The translations under genes were made by a program, and so were the position numbers. Below are positions 32,774 to 41,067 of a stretch of DNA of 57,171 nt, one piece after another (the stretch's first letter is position 1; each line of letters opens with the position of its first letter). Below the pieces are notes generated by a model. It had not been told where the DNA came from. It saw only the letters and a list, made by a program, of their open reading frames with translations, and ran no database searches. This stretch comes from an uncultured Eubacteriales bacterium (GTDB lineage Bacteria; Bacillota; Clostridia; Oscillospirales; Oscillospiraceae): positions 1 through 57,171 of the forward strand of contig UQYT01000014.1 of NCBI GenBank assembly GCA_900545405.1. The letters are read 5' to 3'.

Positions 32774-35700
32774 ATGAAGCAGTATACTGTAACAGGTATG
32801 AGCTGCGCGGCATGCAGTGCCAGAGTCGAGAAGGCCGTGAACGCCGTCCCGGGCGTCACGAGCTGCTCGGTCAGCCTGCTGACGAACTCCATGGGCGTTG
32901 AGGGCACGGCCTCCAGCGCGGACATAATCAAGGCCGTCGTGGACGCGGGCTACGGCGCGAGCGAAAAGGGCGCGGGCGCCGAGAAAAAGAGCGCCTCGAG
33001 CTCCATGGCCGAGGCCGAAGCCGCCCTTGAGGACCACGAGACCCCGGTGCTCAAGCGCCGCCTGATCTCGTCCGTCGGCTTCCTCATAGTGCTCATGTAT
33101 TTCTCCATGGGCGCCATGATGTGGGGCTGGCCGCTGCCGGATTTCCTGGCCTCGAACTACATGGCCCAGGCGCTCATCCAGCTCTATTTGACTGTTATAG
33201 TCATGATAATCAACAAAAAGTTCTTCATCTCCGGCTTCAAGAGCCTCGCGCACCGGGCGCCGAACATGGACACCCTCGTCGCCCTCGGCTCCAGCGCCGC
33301 CTTCGTCTGGAGCTCCTACGCGCTCTTTGAGATGACTACTTACAGCGACCCGATGGACCAGATGCACGTCATGCACACTGAGTTCTACTTCGAGGCCGCG
33401 GCCATGATACTTACCCTCATCACCGTAGGCAAGATGCTCGAGGCCCGCAGCAAGGGCAAGACCACGGACGCCCTCAAGAGCCTCATGAAGCTCGCGCCCA
33501 AGACCGCCACCGTCGTGCGCAACGACCAGGAGGTCACCGTCGGCGTGGACGAGGTCGAAAAGGGCGACATCTTCGTCGTCCGCCCGGGCGAGAACATCCC
33601 GGTAGACGGCATCGTGCTCGAGGGCCACAGCGCCGTGAACGAGAGCGCCCTCACCGGCGAGAGCATCCCGGTAGACAAGGCAGAGGGCGACACCGTCTCC
33701 GCAGCCACGCTCAACCAGAGCGGCTTTATAAAGTGCCAGGCCACCCGCGTCGGCGAGGACACCACCCTCAGCCAGATCATCCAGATGGTCTCCGACGCCG
33801 CCGCCACCAAGGCGCCCATCGCCAAGGTCGCGGACAAGGTCTCCGGCATCTTCGTGCCCACCGTCATCACCATCGCGGTCATCACCACCGTCGTGTGGCT
33901 GCTCATAGGCCAGAGCTTCGGCTATTCGCTGGCCCGCGGCATCTCCGTGCTGGTCATCAGCTGCCCCTGCGCGCTCGGCCTCGCGACGCCCGTCGCCATC
34001 ATGGTCGGCAACGGCATGGGCGCCAAGAACGGCATACTCTTCAAGACCGCCGCTTCCCTCGAGGAGGCGGGCAAGATGGACATCGTCGCCCTCGACAAGA
34101 CCGGCACCATCACCTCCGGCGAGCCGAAGGTCACCGACGTCATCCCCGCCGAGGGCGTCAGCGAGGAGCAGCTCATGGACCTCGCCCTCGCGCTCGAGCA
34201 GAAGAGCGAGCACCCGCTCGCCCGCGCCATCATGCAGCGCGGCGAGGAGCTCGGCATGAAGCCGGCCGAGGTCGGCTCCTTCGAGGCCCTGCCCGGCAAC
34301 GGCGTCATCGCCAGCATGAACGGCAAGGAGCTCGCCACCGGCAACCACAAGTTCATCGTCACCAAGGCCACCGTCACCGACGACATGCGCGAGAAGGCCG
34401 AGGCCCTCGCCGAGCAGGGCAAGACCCCGCTGTACTTCGCCGAGGGCGGCAAGCTGGCCGGCATCATCGCCGTGGCCGACGTCATCAAGGAGGACAGCCC
34501 GCGCGCCGTCCAGGAGCTGCGCAACATGGGCATCCGCGTCGTCATGCTCACCGGCGACAACGAGCGCACCGCAAAGGCCATCGGCGCCCAGGCGGGCGTG
34601 GACGAGGTCATCGCCGGCGTCCTGCCCGACGGCAAGGAGAGCGTCATCCGCAAGCTCATGCGCCAGGGCAAGGTCGCCATGGTCGGCGACGGCATAAACG
34701 ACGCGCCGGCCCTGACCCGCGCCGACATCGGCATCGCCATCGGCGCCGGCACCGATGTCGCCATCGACGCCGCCGACGTAGTGCTCATGAAGAGCCAGCT
34801 CTCGGACGTCCCCGCCGCCATCCGCATGTCCCGCGCCACGCTGCGGAACATCCACGAGAACCTGTTCTGGGCCTTCTTCTACAACACCATCGGCATCCCC
34901 ATCGCCGCGGGCTGCTTCGTCTGGGCGGGCCTCACGCTCAACCCGATGCTCGGCGCCGCCGCGATGAGCCTCAGCTCCTTCTGCGTCGTGTCCAACGCGC
35001 TCAGGCTCAACCTCTTCAAGATGTACAACGCGAGCAAGGATAAGCCGCGCCGCCACAAGGCCGCCCCCGCCCCTGTCGAGGACGACGAGGAGCTCATCGA
35101 CGTCACCATGCGCATCGACGGCATGATGTGCTCACACTGCGAAAAGACCGTAACCGAGGCCCTGGAGGCCGTCGAGGGCGTGCAGGACGTCACCGCCAGC
35201 GCCGAAAAGGGCATCGCCAAGTTCAAGATCAGCCCCGACACCAGCGAGCAGGCCCTCAAGGACGCCGTCACCAAGGCCGGCTACATCTTCGTCGGCTTCG
35301 GCGAGAACGTCACCGCCTGCCCCATCACCGGCACGGTGGAAAAGACCATGAAGATAGAGGGAATGATGTGCGAGCACTGCGAGCGCGCCGTCAAGACCGC
35401 GCTCGAGGCGGTCGAGGGCGTGGAGGCCGTCACCGCCGATGCCAAGGCCGGCACCGCGGTCATCCGCCTGCAGCCCGGCACCAGCGAGGAGGCCCTGAGC
35501 GAGGCCGTGAAGAAGGCCGGCTACGTGCCGCTCGGCTTTGCCGGGGAGGACGCCGCCTGCGCCTGCCCCGCGGGCGAGACGGTCGCCAGGACCCTGAAGA
35601 TCGACGGCATGATGTGCGAGCACTGCGAAAAGGCGGTGACCGACGCGCTCAGCGCCGTGGACGGCGTGGAGAGCGTCAAGGCCGACGCCAAGGCTGGCAC

Positions 35701-35791
35701 CGCCGCCGTCACCATGAAGCCCGGCACGGATGAAGAGGCCCTCAAGGCCGCCGTTGCCAAGGCCGGATACGTTTTCCTCGGCATCGAGTGA
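32774..35791 (+). CDS. copA: Cu(I)-exporting P-type ATPase with one N-terminal and three C-terminal metal-binding domains
   Basis: The 1005-residue P1B-type ATPase exports Cu(I). Order: HMA domain 1 (about 1-68; GMSCAACSARVEKAV), a Glu/Ala-rich linker, eight membrane helices with the CPC motif (SCPCALGLATP, about 396), the phosphorylation site DKTGTIT (about 440), the actuator LTGES, and the hinge GDGINDAPAL. After the last helix come three more HMA domains near 775, 854 and 936 (GMMCSHC, GMMCEHC, GMMCEHC). Their linkers carry extra cysteines (TACPITG; ACACPAG). Most CopA proteins carry these domains at the N terminus and have about 750-850 residues, so the C-terminal trio is unusual. Confidence 0.96.
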   Translation: MKQYTVTGMSCAACSARVEKAVNAVPGVTSCSVSLLTNSMGVEGTASSADIIKAVVDAGYGASEKGAGAEKKSASSSMAEAEAALEDHETPVLKRRLISSVGFLIVLMYFSMGAMMWGWPLPDFLASNYMAQALIQLYLTVIVMIINKKFFISGFKSLAHRAPNMDTLVALGSSAAFVWSSYALFEMTTYSDPMDQMHVMHTEFYFEAAAMILTLITVGKMLEARSKGKTTDALKSLMKLAPKTATVVRNDQEVTVGVDEVEKGDIFVVRPGENIPVDGIVLEGHSAVNESALTGESIPVDKAEGDTVSAATLNQSGFIKCQATRVGEDTTLSQIIQMVSDAAATKAPIAKVADKVSGIFVPTVITIAVITTVVWLLIGQSFGYSLARGISVLVISCPCALGLATPVAIMVGNGMGAKNGILFKTAASLEEAGKMDIVALDKTGTITSGEPKVTDVIPAEGVSEEQLMDLALALEQKSEHPLARAIMQRGEELGMKPAEVGSFEALPGNGVIASMNGKELATGNHKFIVTKATVTDDMREKAEALAEQGKTPLYFAEGGKLAGIIAVADVIKEDSPRAVQELRNMGIRVVMLTGDNERTAKAIGAQAGVDEVIAGVLPDGKESVIRKLMRQGKVAMVGDGINDAPALTRADIGIAIGAGTDVAIDAADVVLMKSQLSDVPAAIRMSRATLRNIHENLFWAFFYNTIGIPIAAGCFVWAGLTLNPMLGAAAMSLSSFCVVSNALRLNLFKMYNASKDKPRRHKAAPAPVEDDEELIDVTMRIDGMMCSHCEKTVTEALEAVEGVQDVTASAEKGIAKFKISPDTSEQALKDAVTKAGYIFVGFGENVTACPITGTVEKTMKIEGMMCEHCERAVKTALEAVEGVEAVTADAKAGTAVIRLQPGTSEEALSEAVKKAGYVPLGFAGEDAACACPAGETVARTLKIDGMMCEHCEKAVTDALSAVDGVESVKADAKAGTAAVTMKPGTDEEALKAAVAKAGYVFLGIE

Positions 35792-35843
35792 TCCCACCCG
35801 GGCCCGGATATAAAAGCTAGTTTTTTAAGGAGGATATTTCACC

Positions 35844-36062
35844 ATGAAGAAGCTCATGAAGGTTGAAGGCATGCACTGCGGCGGTTGCTCCGGCCGTCTC
35901 AAGAGGACCCTCGAGGCCATGCCCGGCGTAGAGAGCGCCGAGGCCAGCCACGAGGACGGCACCGCCTCCGTCGTCTGCGACGCGAGCGTCACCGACGAGG
36001 CCCTCAAGGCCGCCGTCGAGGGTGCGAACTTCCAGTTCATCAGCGTCGAGACCGTCGCCTGA
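35844..36062 (+). CDS. CopZ-like heavy-metal-associated (HMA) copper chaperone
   Basis: The 72-residue protein is a single ferredoxin-like HMA domain. The metal site is GMHCGGCSGRLKRTLEAMPG, with Cys at 12 and 15. It starts 52 bases after copA with a strong site (AAGGAGG). It presumably carries Cu(I) to CopA or CsoR. It differs from the HMA domains of CopA (GMMCxHC), having His before the first Cys and Gly-Gly between the two, so it may differ in affinity or metal. It ends at a terminator. Confidence 0.88.
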   Translation: MKKLMKVEGMHCGGCSGRLKRTLEAMPGVESAEASHEDGTASVVCDASVTDEALKAAVEGANFQFISVETVA

Positions 36063-36080
36063 AGACCCACATATACGAGA

Positions 36081-36112
36081 AAAGAGCCCGGAACGCTCCG
36101 GGCTCTTTTTCT
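36081..36112 (+). terminator. Terminator of the copper operon
   Basis: AAAGAGCCCGGA / TCCGGGCTCTTT (12-bp stem, ACGC loop) is followed by TTC and a T-run. The symmetric A/T flanks may also serve the convergent regulator gene. Confidence 0.92.
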
Positions 36113-36113
36113 T

Positions 36114-36518
36114 TTATTCCACCTCGCGCAGCAGGTCCTCCGGGGCGACGCCGAAGAGCTTGGCTAGGGCGATTAGGTTCGTCGTGCTCGGGTCGGACGC
36201 GCCGCTCCCCCACTTGCTGACCGCCTGACGGCTCACGCCCAGCGCCTCGGCCACGAACTCCTGCGTCATCTTGCACTCGGTCCGCCGCCGCTTTATCACC
36301 TCGCCCAGCGTCCGGGCCTTCTCGGCCCGCTCCTTCCGCACCGGCTCAGAGCGCAGATACTTGCGCAGCGCCTTTATCAGCAGGTATATGAGATAGGCGA
36401 TGATCGAATACGGCACGATGGCCATAACGGCAAATACGAGCAATCTGACCATGCCCTGTCCTCCCGTCTGCGCAGATGTTGCCACGGCCGTGACGGCGGA
36501 TATGAATGTGCTTGCCAT
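36114..36518 (-). CDS. Membrane-anchored XRE-family helix-turn-helix regulator
   Basis: The 134-residue protein starts MASTFISAV at 36518, with AAAGGAGG upstream. It has one membrane helix (about 24-48, VRLLVFAVMAIVPYSIIAYLIYLLI), a basic linker, then an XRE domain at the C terminus (TLGEVIKRRRTECKMTQEFV, ALGVSRQAVSKW, then SDPSTTNLIALAKLFGV). Such regulators usually have the DNA-binding domain first; here it is membrane-tethered at its N-terminal side. The frame is open further upstream, but that part lacks a site. Its target is unknown. Confidence 0.85.
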   Translation of the reverse strand: MASTFISAVTAVATSAQTGGQGMVRLLVFAVMAIVPYSIIAYLIYLLIKALRKYLRSEPVRKERAEKARTLGEVIKRRRTECKMTQEFVAEALGVSRQAVSKWGSGASDPSTTNLIALAKLFGVAPEDLLREVE

Positions 36519-36608
36519 GTCCCGTCCTCCTTTCTGCGCTGAGGATACCGCATATCCGGCGGTTGCTCCACCAATTATCGCGCAACTTTGCGCCCGCGGG
36601 ACGGTTTT

Positions 36609-36637
36609 ATTATACCTTGCCCGCGCGCGGCTGAACA
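36609..36637 (-). promoter_or_regulatory. Promoter of the membrane-anchored XRE regulator
   Basis: On the minus strand, TATAAT (36614-36609) lies 17 bases after a weak -35, TGTTCA (36637-36632). The implied 5' leader is about 90 bases. Confidence 0.5.
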
Positions 36638-36706
36638 GTATGCAATGACGGGCGGCATTTTCCCTGCGGCCGAAAGGGGAGACCCAGCTGCGCGCTGACC
36701 GAGCGC

Positions 36707-36738
36707 AAAAAATGACCGCCCTCACGGGCGGTCATTTT
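36707..36738 (-). terminator. Bidirectional terminator after the 91-residue ORF
   Basis: AAAATGACCGCCC / GGGCGGTCATTTT (13-bp stem, TCAC loop) has A/T runs on both sides. It ends the minus-strand gene at 36745. Confidence 0.88.
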
Positions 36739-36744
36739 TCAGCG

Positions 36745-37020
36745 TCAGGTGATCAGCCCAACGGCGCGGGAAAAGTCGCTTTTTCTGACGTAGATGTGGT
36801 AGGTGAAGCAGGCACCGTCGGCAAAGTCGGAGTAGCGCGCGTTCCCGGCCGTCAGGTTCATGCCCATGCGCGCGTGCACGCCGCCGACAAGGCGGCTCTG
36901 GACGCCCTTGGTCTGCATGGAATACGGCACGCCCGCGGCCTTCAGCGTGGACCAGACGCGGGCCGCATCCTCGGCGTCGCTGCCGGAGTAGATGAGCTTG
37001 CGGTTGAAGACGTTGACCAT
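36745..37020 (-). CDS. Small protein of unknown function (91 residues)
   Basis: The product is 91 residues, without signal or membrane helix. The start has AGGAGG about 7 bases upstream. The N-terminal half (LIYSGSDAEDAARVWSTLKA, then AGVPYSM) has the strand-helix-strand look of small DUF2007-type putative signal-transduction proteins, in which a residue-pair ladder precedes a GIPY motif. The C-terminal half (HIYVRKSDFSRAVGLI) could be the second strand-helix unit. That relation is a guess. It has its own terminator and is probably single. Confidence 0.65.
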   Translation of the reverse strand: MVNVFNRKLIYSGSDAEDAARVWSTLKAAGVPYSMQTKGVQSRLVGGVHARMGMNLTAGNARYSDFADGACFTYHIYVRKSDFSRAVGLIT

Positions 37021-37108
37021 TTAGGCACCTCCTAAGAAATGTCCGGGGTTCGACCTCACACACATATCATACCATATCGCCCGGCCCGGCGCAACACCGG
37101 CGCCCCGC

Positions 37109-38698
37109 CTATGCGATTATCGCCCGCCCGTTCGCACTGCCGGTGAACTCGCCCTCCGCTATGGCGGGCACGCCGCGGACGAACACGTAGTCCATCCCCG
37201 CGGCGAGGCTGTCCGGGTGCTCGTAGCTGTCGCGCTCGCGGATGTTCGCGGCGTCGAAGAGGCAGAGGTCCGCGTCCGCGCCGGGGGCTATGACGCCCTT
37301 TCCCGCGAGGCGGAAGCGCTCCGCCGGCTGGCCCGTGACCTTGTGCACCGCCTCGGTCAGGCTCAGCGTGCCCTCGCCGCGCACATAGCGCTCGATAAGG
37401 CGCGCGAAGGTGCCGTACACCCTCGGATGCAGCAGCCCGCTCACGGGGTAGGTCGCGTCCGAGATGACGCCCGAGAAGGGCGCGCGCAGTATCTCGCGGA
37501 TGTCCTCCTCGTCCGCGATGAAGTCTATCATCGAGACCGCGCAGTGCTCCGAGGCGAGCAGGTCGAAGAGCGCGTCGAAGGGCCCGCAGCCGCGCGCGGC
37601 GGCTATCTCGGCTATCGAGCGGCCCTCGAAGGCCAGGTTCTCCGGCCGGTGCAGGCTCGTGGCGCGTATGTTCTCAAAGCCGACGAGCAGGGAGATGTTC
37701 TCAAAGTCCGAGCCCGTCTCCATCCTCCGGCGCATCCTTGCGCGCTGCTCCGTATCGGAGAGCGCCGCGGTCAGCGCCTCGGTGCCGCCCGCCTGGAATT
37801 CCGGCGGCAGGACGTGGATGAGCTGGGTCGAGCCCGCGGGGTAGGGGTAGACGTCGCACATGACGTCGAGGCCCTCCTGACGCGCCGAGTCGATGAGCTG
37901 CAGCATCTCCGGCACGGCGGAGCGCCAGTTGCGGCGGCCTATGGCCTTGAGGTGGCTTATCTCCAGCGGCATCCTCAGCTCGCGCGCGACGGCGAGCATC
38001 TCGCGCAGGGCGTCCACCACGCCGTCGCCCTCCTGGCGCATGTGCACGGTGACCACGGTGCCGCTGTTCCGGAGCGGCTCAAGCGCGCGGATGAGGCCCG
38101 CCGTGTCGTAAAAGCACTCCGGCGCGTAGCCGAGCCCCAGCGAGACGCCGACGGCCCCGTCCGCGAGGCAGCGCTCGAGCAGGGCGTGAATCCCGCGGTA
38201 CTGCCCGTCCGTGAGCGGAGCGTCCGAAAAGCCCGCGGCGCAGGCGCGGATGGTGCCCATCCCGGCCAGCATGGCCGTGTTGAGCGGCAGCTCGGTCCCG
38301 GCGGCGGCGCGGAGATATCCGGCCATGTCGGGGAAGTCCCGGCCCTCCGGCAGCGCTCCGACGATGGGGGAGAGGTAGCTCAATATTTCCCCGGCAAGGG
38401 GCCCGTGCACGGGCGCGAGGGAGAGGCCGCAGTTGCCGTTTATGACGGTGGTCAGGCCCTGGGCCAGCTCCGCGCGGCCCCAGCCGGGGCGAAAGACGGC
38501 GGCGTCCGCGTGGCGGTGGATGTCGATGAACCCGGGCGTCAGGCAGCGGCCCCGCGCCTCTATCACGCGCGCGGCCTCCGCAGCGCCGAGCTCGCCCACG
38601 GCGGCGATGCGCCCGTCCGATACGGCGGCGTCGCCCGTGTAAGCCGCGCGGCCCGTGCCGTCTATTATGCTCGCGCCGCGGATGATGAGGTCGAACAT
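37109..38698 (-). CDS. N-acyl-D-amino-acid deacylase (D-aminoacylase) family amidohydrolase
   Basis: The 529-residue enzyme has the amidohydrolase layout: a small beta-sandwich split between N and C termini around a metal-dependent TIM barrel. The metal motif PGFIDIHRHAD replaces the usual HxHxD with HRHAD. Later ligands are in VTVHMRQEGD, PLEISHLKAIG and MCDVYPYPAGST. This subfamily deacylates N-acyl-D-amino acids, or related cyclic or N-carbamoyl substrates. The gene follows the DJ-1-like gene by 9 bases, so they share an mRNA. The substrate cannot be fixed from sequence. Confidence 0.9.
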   Translation of the reverse strand: MFDLIIRGASIIDGTGRAAYTGDAAVSDGRIAAVGELGAAEAARVIEARGRCLTPGFIDIHRHADAAVFRPGWGRAELAQGLTTVINGNCGLSLAPVHGPLAGEILSYLSPIVGALPEGRDFPDMAGYLRAAAGTELPLNTAMLAGMGTIRACAAGFSDAPLTDGQYRGIHALLERCLADGAVGVSLGLGYAPECFYDTAGLIRALEPLRNSGTVVTVHMRQEGDGVVDALREMLAVARELRMPLEISHLKAIGRRNWRSAVPEMLQLIDSARQEGLDVMCDVYPYPAGSTQLIHVLPPEFQAGGTEALTAALSDTEQRARMRRRMETGSDFENISLLVGFENIRATSLHRPENLAFEGRSIAEIAAARGCGPFDALFDLLASEHCAVSMIDFIADEEDIREILRAPFSGVISDATYPVSGLLHPRVYGTFARLIERYVRGEGTLSLTEAVHKVTGQPAERFRLAGKGVIAPGADADLCLFDAANIRERDSYEHPDSLAAGMDYVFVRGVPAIAEGEFTGSANGRAIIA

Positions 38699-38707
38699 GG
38701 CCCGTCC

Positions 38708-39262
38708 TCAGCAGCCGGGGTACTGGACGCGGCGGCGCAGGTCGGCGGCGAAGTCGTCGCCCTTCAAAAGCCGTACCAGCTCGAGGCCCATGTCTATGGC
38801 GAAGCCGACGCCGCGGCCGGTGGTGATGTTGCCGTCGGTCACCACGCCCTGGCGGGTGTACTCGGCGCCGAGGAGCTTGTCCTCCCAGCCGGGGTGGCAG
38901 GTGGCCGTGCGGCCCTCCAGCAGGCCGAGGCGGCCGAGCACGCTGGGCGCGGCGCATAGCGCGGCGACGCGCTTGCCCTCGGCAGCGAAGCGGCGCACGA
39001 GCTCGCAGAGCCCCTGGTGCGCATAGAGGTTCTCGGTACCGGGCATGCCGCCGGGGAGATAGAGGATGTCGCTGCTCTCGAACTCGGCGTCCTCAAAGAG
39101 CACATCCGCCGCGATGCACACGCCGTGGGAGCTGGTTATCTCGGGCCTGCCCGTGACGGACACGGTCTGCACCTCTATGCCCGCCCTCCGGGCCACGTCC
39201 ACAACGGCGAGGCACTCGACCTCCTCGGAGCCGTCGGCCATGAAAACGCTTATCTTGCTCAT
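38708..39262 (-). CDS. DJ-1/PfpI-family protein
   Basis: The 184-residue protein belongs to the YajL/ThiJ branch of the DJ-1 superfamily. The nucleophile Cys is in AALCAAPSVLGRLGLLEGRTAT, with the Glu in the N-terminal DGSEEVECL. The C-terminal VTDGNITTGRGVGFAIDMGL is diagnostic of this branch. Proposed roles include protein or nucleotide deglycation and stress chaperone; function varies. GGAGG is 8 bases before the ATG. It is first in a two-gene unit with the deacylase. Confidence 0.93.
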   Translation of the reverse strand: MSKISVFMADGSEEVECLAVVDVARRAGIEVQTVSVTGRPEITSSHGVCIAADVLFEDAEFESSDILYLPGGMPGTENLYAHQGLCELVRRFAAEGKRVAALCAAPSVLGRLGLLEGRTATCHPGWEDKLLGAEYTRQGVVTDGNITTGRGVGFAIDMGLELVRLLKGDDFAADLRRRVQYPGC

Positions 39263-39339
39263 ATGAAAAACCTCCCGGTCAAGAATTCGCCGCCATTATA
39301 CCCCAGCCGCGCCGAAATGAAAAGCGCCTGAAGGAATGT

Positions 39340-39368
39340 TTGCTTTTTTCCTGCGCGCGGGCTAAAAT
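39340..39368 (+). promoter_or_regulatory. Promoter of the TylF-like methyltransferase gene
   Basis: TTGCTT (39340-39345), a 17-base spacer and TAAAAT (39363-39368) lie just before the ribosome site and ATG at 39392. Confidence 0.65.
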
Positions 39369-39391
39369 GGTTGGGTCAGGGGGGTGCCGAG

Positions 39392-40240
39392 ATGATAAAT
39401 ACCGTACTTTTCGGAGCGGGCCAGGCCGGGGCCATGGTCGCCCGGCTGCTGGGCGTGGCTCACCGGGCCGTATGCTTTGCGGACAACTCGGAGGCGAAGT
39501 GGGGCGGCAGCCTTGCGGGACTGCCCATAGTCTCCCCGCGTGAGAGCCTCGCCCTGGGCCCGGACTGCGTCTGCCTCTGCGTGCTCGACGCCGAGCGCGC
39601 CGCGCAGATGGAGGCGCAGCTGCGCGAGCTGGGCTACGCCGGGCCCATCGTGAGGCCGGAGCAGCTCTCGCTCTTCGACGCGCGCGTGGCCACTATGCGC
39701 CTGCTCGCCGAACAGATACACGAGCTGGAGATACCCGGCGACGCGGCGGAGCTCGGCGTCTACCGCGGCGACTTCGCCGTGCACATAAACGCCGCCTTCC
39801 CGGACCGGCTGCTGCACCTATTCGACACCTTCGAGGGCTTTGCCGAAAAGGACGTGGCGCTCGAGAGCCGCGAGGGACTATCCCGCGCAAAGCAGGGCGA
39901 CTTTTCAGGCACGGACGCGGACACGGTCCGCAGGCGCATGCCCTACCCGGAGCGGACGACATTACACAAGGGCTGGTTCCCGGACACCTTCGCCGGCTGT
40001 GATGGGCTGAGCTTCGCCTTCGTCTCGATAGACGCCGACCTCTACGCCCCCACCGCCGCGGCCCTGCCCCTCTTCTGGGACCGCCTGAGCCCCGGCGGCG
40101 CGCTGCTCATCCACGACGTGAACGGCACGCAGTACCGCGGCGCGGGCAAGGCCGTCTCCGAGTTTTGCGCCGCGCGGGGCATACTCCCCACGCCCGTCTG
40201 CGACCTCCACGGCAGCGTCATCCTCAGAAAGCAGCTGTAA
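39392..40240 (+). CDS. TylF/MycF-like methyltransferase with an N-terminal nucleotide-binding domain
   Basis: The 282-residue protein has two parts. Residues 1-100 form a small Rossmann unit (VLFGAGQAGAMVARLL, ADNSEAKWGG), like the PglD-type or sugar-binding caps before glycan enzymes. Residues 105-282 are a SAM-dependent O-methyltransferase of the macrocin/TylF type: AELGVYRGDFAV, LFDTFEGF, FVSIDADLYAPTAAALPLFW, GGALLIHDVNG. It probably methylates a sugar or surface glycan. Start 39392 matches the Rossmann strand (MINTVLFGAG) with GGGGGG upstream. It is a single-gene unit. Confidence 0.88.
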   Translation: MINTVLFGAGQAGAMVARLLGVAHRAVCFADNSEAKWGGSLAGLPIVSPRESLALGPDCVCLCVLDAERAAQMEAQLRELGYAGPIVRPEQLSLFDARVATMRLLAEQIHELEIPGDAAELGVYRGDFAVHINAAFPDRLLHLFDTFEGFAEKDVALESREGLSRAKQGDFSGTDADTVRRRMPYPERTTLHKGWFPDTFAGCDGLSFAFVSIDADLYAPTAAALPLFWDRLSPGGALLIHDVNGTQYRGAGKAVSEFCAARGILPTPVCDLHGSVILRKQL

Positions 40241-40244
40241 ACGT

Positions 40245-40273
40245 AAAAAAGCCGCCCATTTGGGCGGCTTTTT
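40245..40273 (+). terminator. Bidirectional terminator between the methyltransferase and LysE genes
   Basis: GCCGCCCA / TGGGCGGC with a TT loop has A-run before and T-run after (40245-40273), so it can serve both convergent genes. Confidence 0.92.
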
Positions 40274-40294
40274 CACATATTTTCAGCTCTTCAC

Positions 40295-40891
40295 CTACGC
40301 CCAGAGCTCGGCCAGCATGGTCGCGGCGCAGTAGACAAGAAGCAGGGCCATGACGGCGTTGACTACCTTGGACCAGCGCTTGAAGAAGCGCTCGAACACC
40401 GCGCCGAAGACGGCCCAGAGCAGCGTGCAGAGAAAGCCCGTCACGGAGAGTATGACGCAGAAGAGCGCCAGCACGGGCAGGGAGTCATAGTGCGGCAGCA
40501 CGAAGGAGCTCAGGGAGGTTATGCCGTAGAGGATGACCTTGACGTTCACAAATTGCAGCGCCGCGCCCGCCGCGACGGTGTTCGTGCGGGAAAAGCGGCT
40601 CTTTTTCTCGGCGTGCGGCTTGTCGCGCCAGATGCCCCAGGCCAGATAGAGTATGTACGCCGCGCCCAGCACCAGCATGTAGGGCTTCACCGAGGGGATG
40701 AACTCATAGAGCAGCGAGGAAAACGCCGCGCACAGCCCCATGACCACCAGAAAACCCAGCAGCACGCCCACATTGAAGGGAAAGGCCCTCTTAAAGCCGT
40801 ATTTCGCCGCGTTCGACATCGACATTATCGTGTTCGGCCCCGGCGTTATCGCCGTGAGCAGCACGTATGAACAAAACGCCGCCCAGTTCAT
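40295..40891 (-). CDS. LysE/RhtB-family amino-acid exporter
   Basis: The 198-residue membrane protein has six hydrophobic segments. The N-terminal family signature is LLTAITPGPNTIMSMSNAA, followed by GFKRAFPFNVGVLLGF. LysE/RhtB carriers export amino acids or homoserine lactone-like compounds; the substrate is not predictable here. The cytoplasmic loop HAEKKSRFSRTNTVAAG has the usual basic character. The ATG has GGAGGAGG upstream and its own strong promoter at 40928-40956. Confidence 0.93.
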   Translation of the reverse strand: MNWAAFCSYVLLTAITPGPNTIMSMSNAAKYGFKRAFPFNVGVLLGFLVVMGLCAAFSSLLYEFIPSVKPYMLVLGAAYILYLAWGIWRDKPHAEKKSRFSRTNTVAAGAALQFVNVKVILYGITSLSSFVLPHYDSLPVLALFCVILSVTGFLCTLLWAVFGAVFERFFKRWSKVVNAVMALLLVYCAATMLAELWA

Positions 40892-40927
40892 TCAAAAGCC
40901 TCCTCCAGCACACAAATCATGAGAATA

Positions 40928-40956
40928 ATGATACATTTGAGCCTGCAAACTGTCAA
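40928..40956 (-). promoter_or_regulatory. Promoter of the LysE exporter gene
   Basis: On the minus strand, TTGACA (40956-40951), a 17-base spacer and TATCAT (40933-40928). Confidence 0.8.
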
Positions 40957-41067
40957 TAAGCTGTTGACGCCGGAGGGCCGGAGACGCACCAGCGCTGTGA
41001 CCGGCGAGGGTGAACAGCGCTGAGTCGAGGGATGGTGCGAGAAAATGGAGCGCCGGGGAGCCGGGCA

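Noticed and set aside
32753..35056. Long minus-strand open frame opposite copA
   Set aside because: Its Gly/Asp/His-rich composition is a codon-position artefact; copA motifs are complete on the plus strand.
36745..37020. Naming the 91-residue protein as a DUF2007 family member
   Set aside because: The likeness is limited to a short strand-helix pattern and a GVPY motif, which is too little for a firm call.
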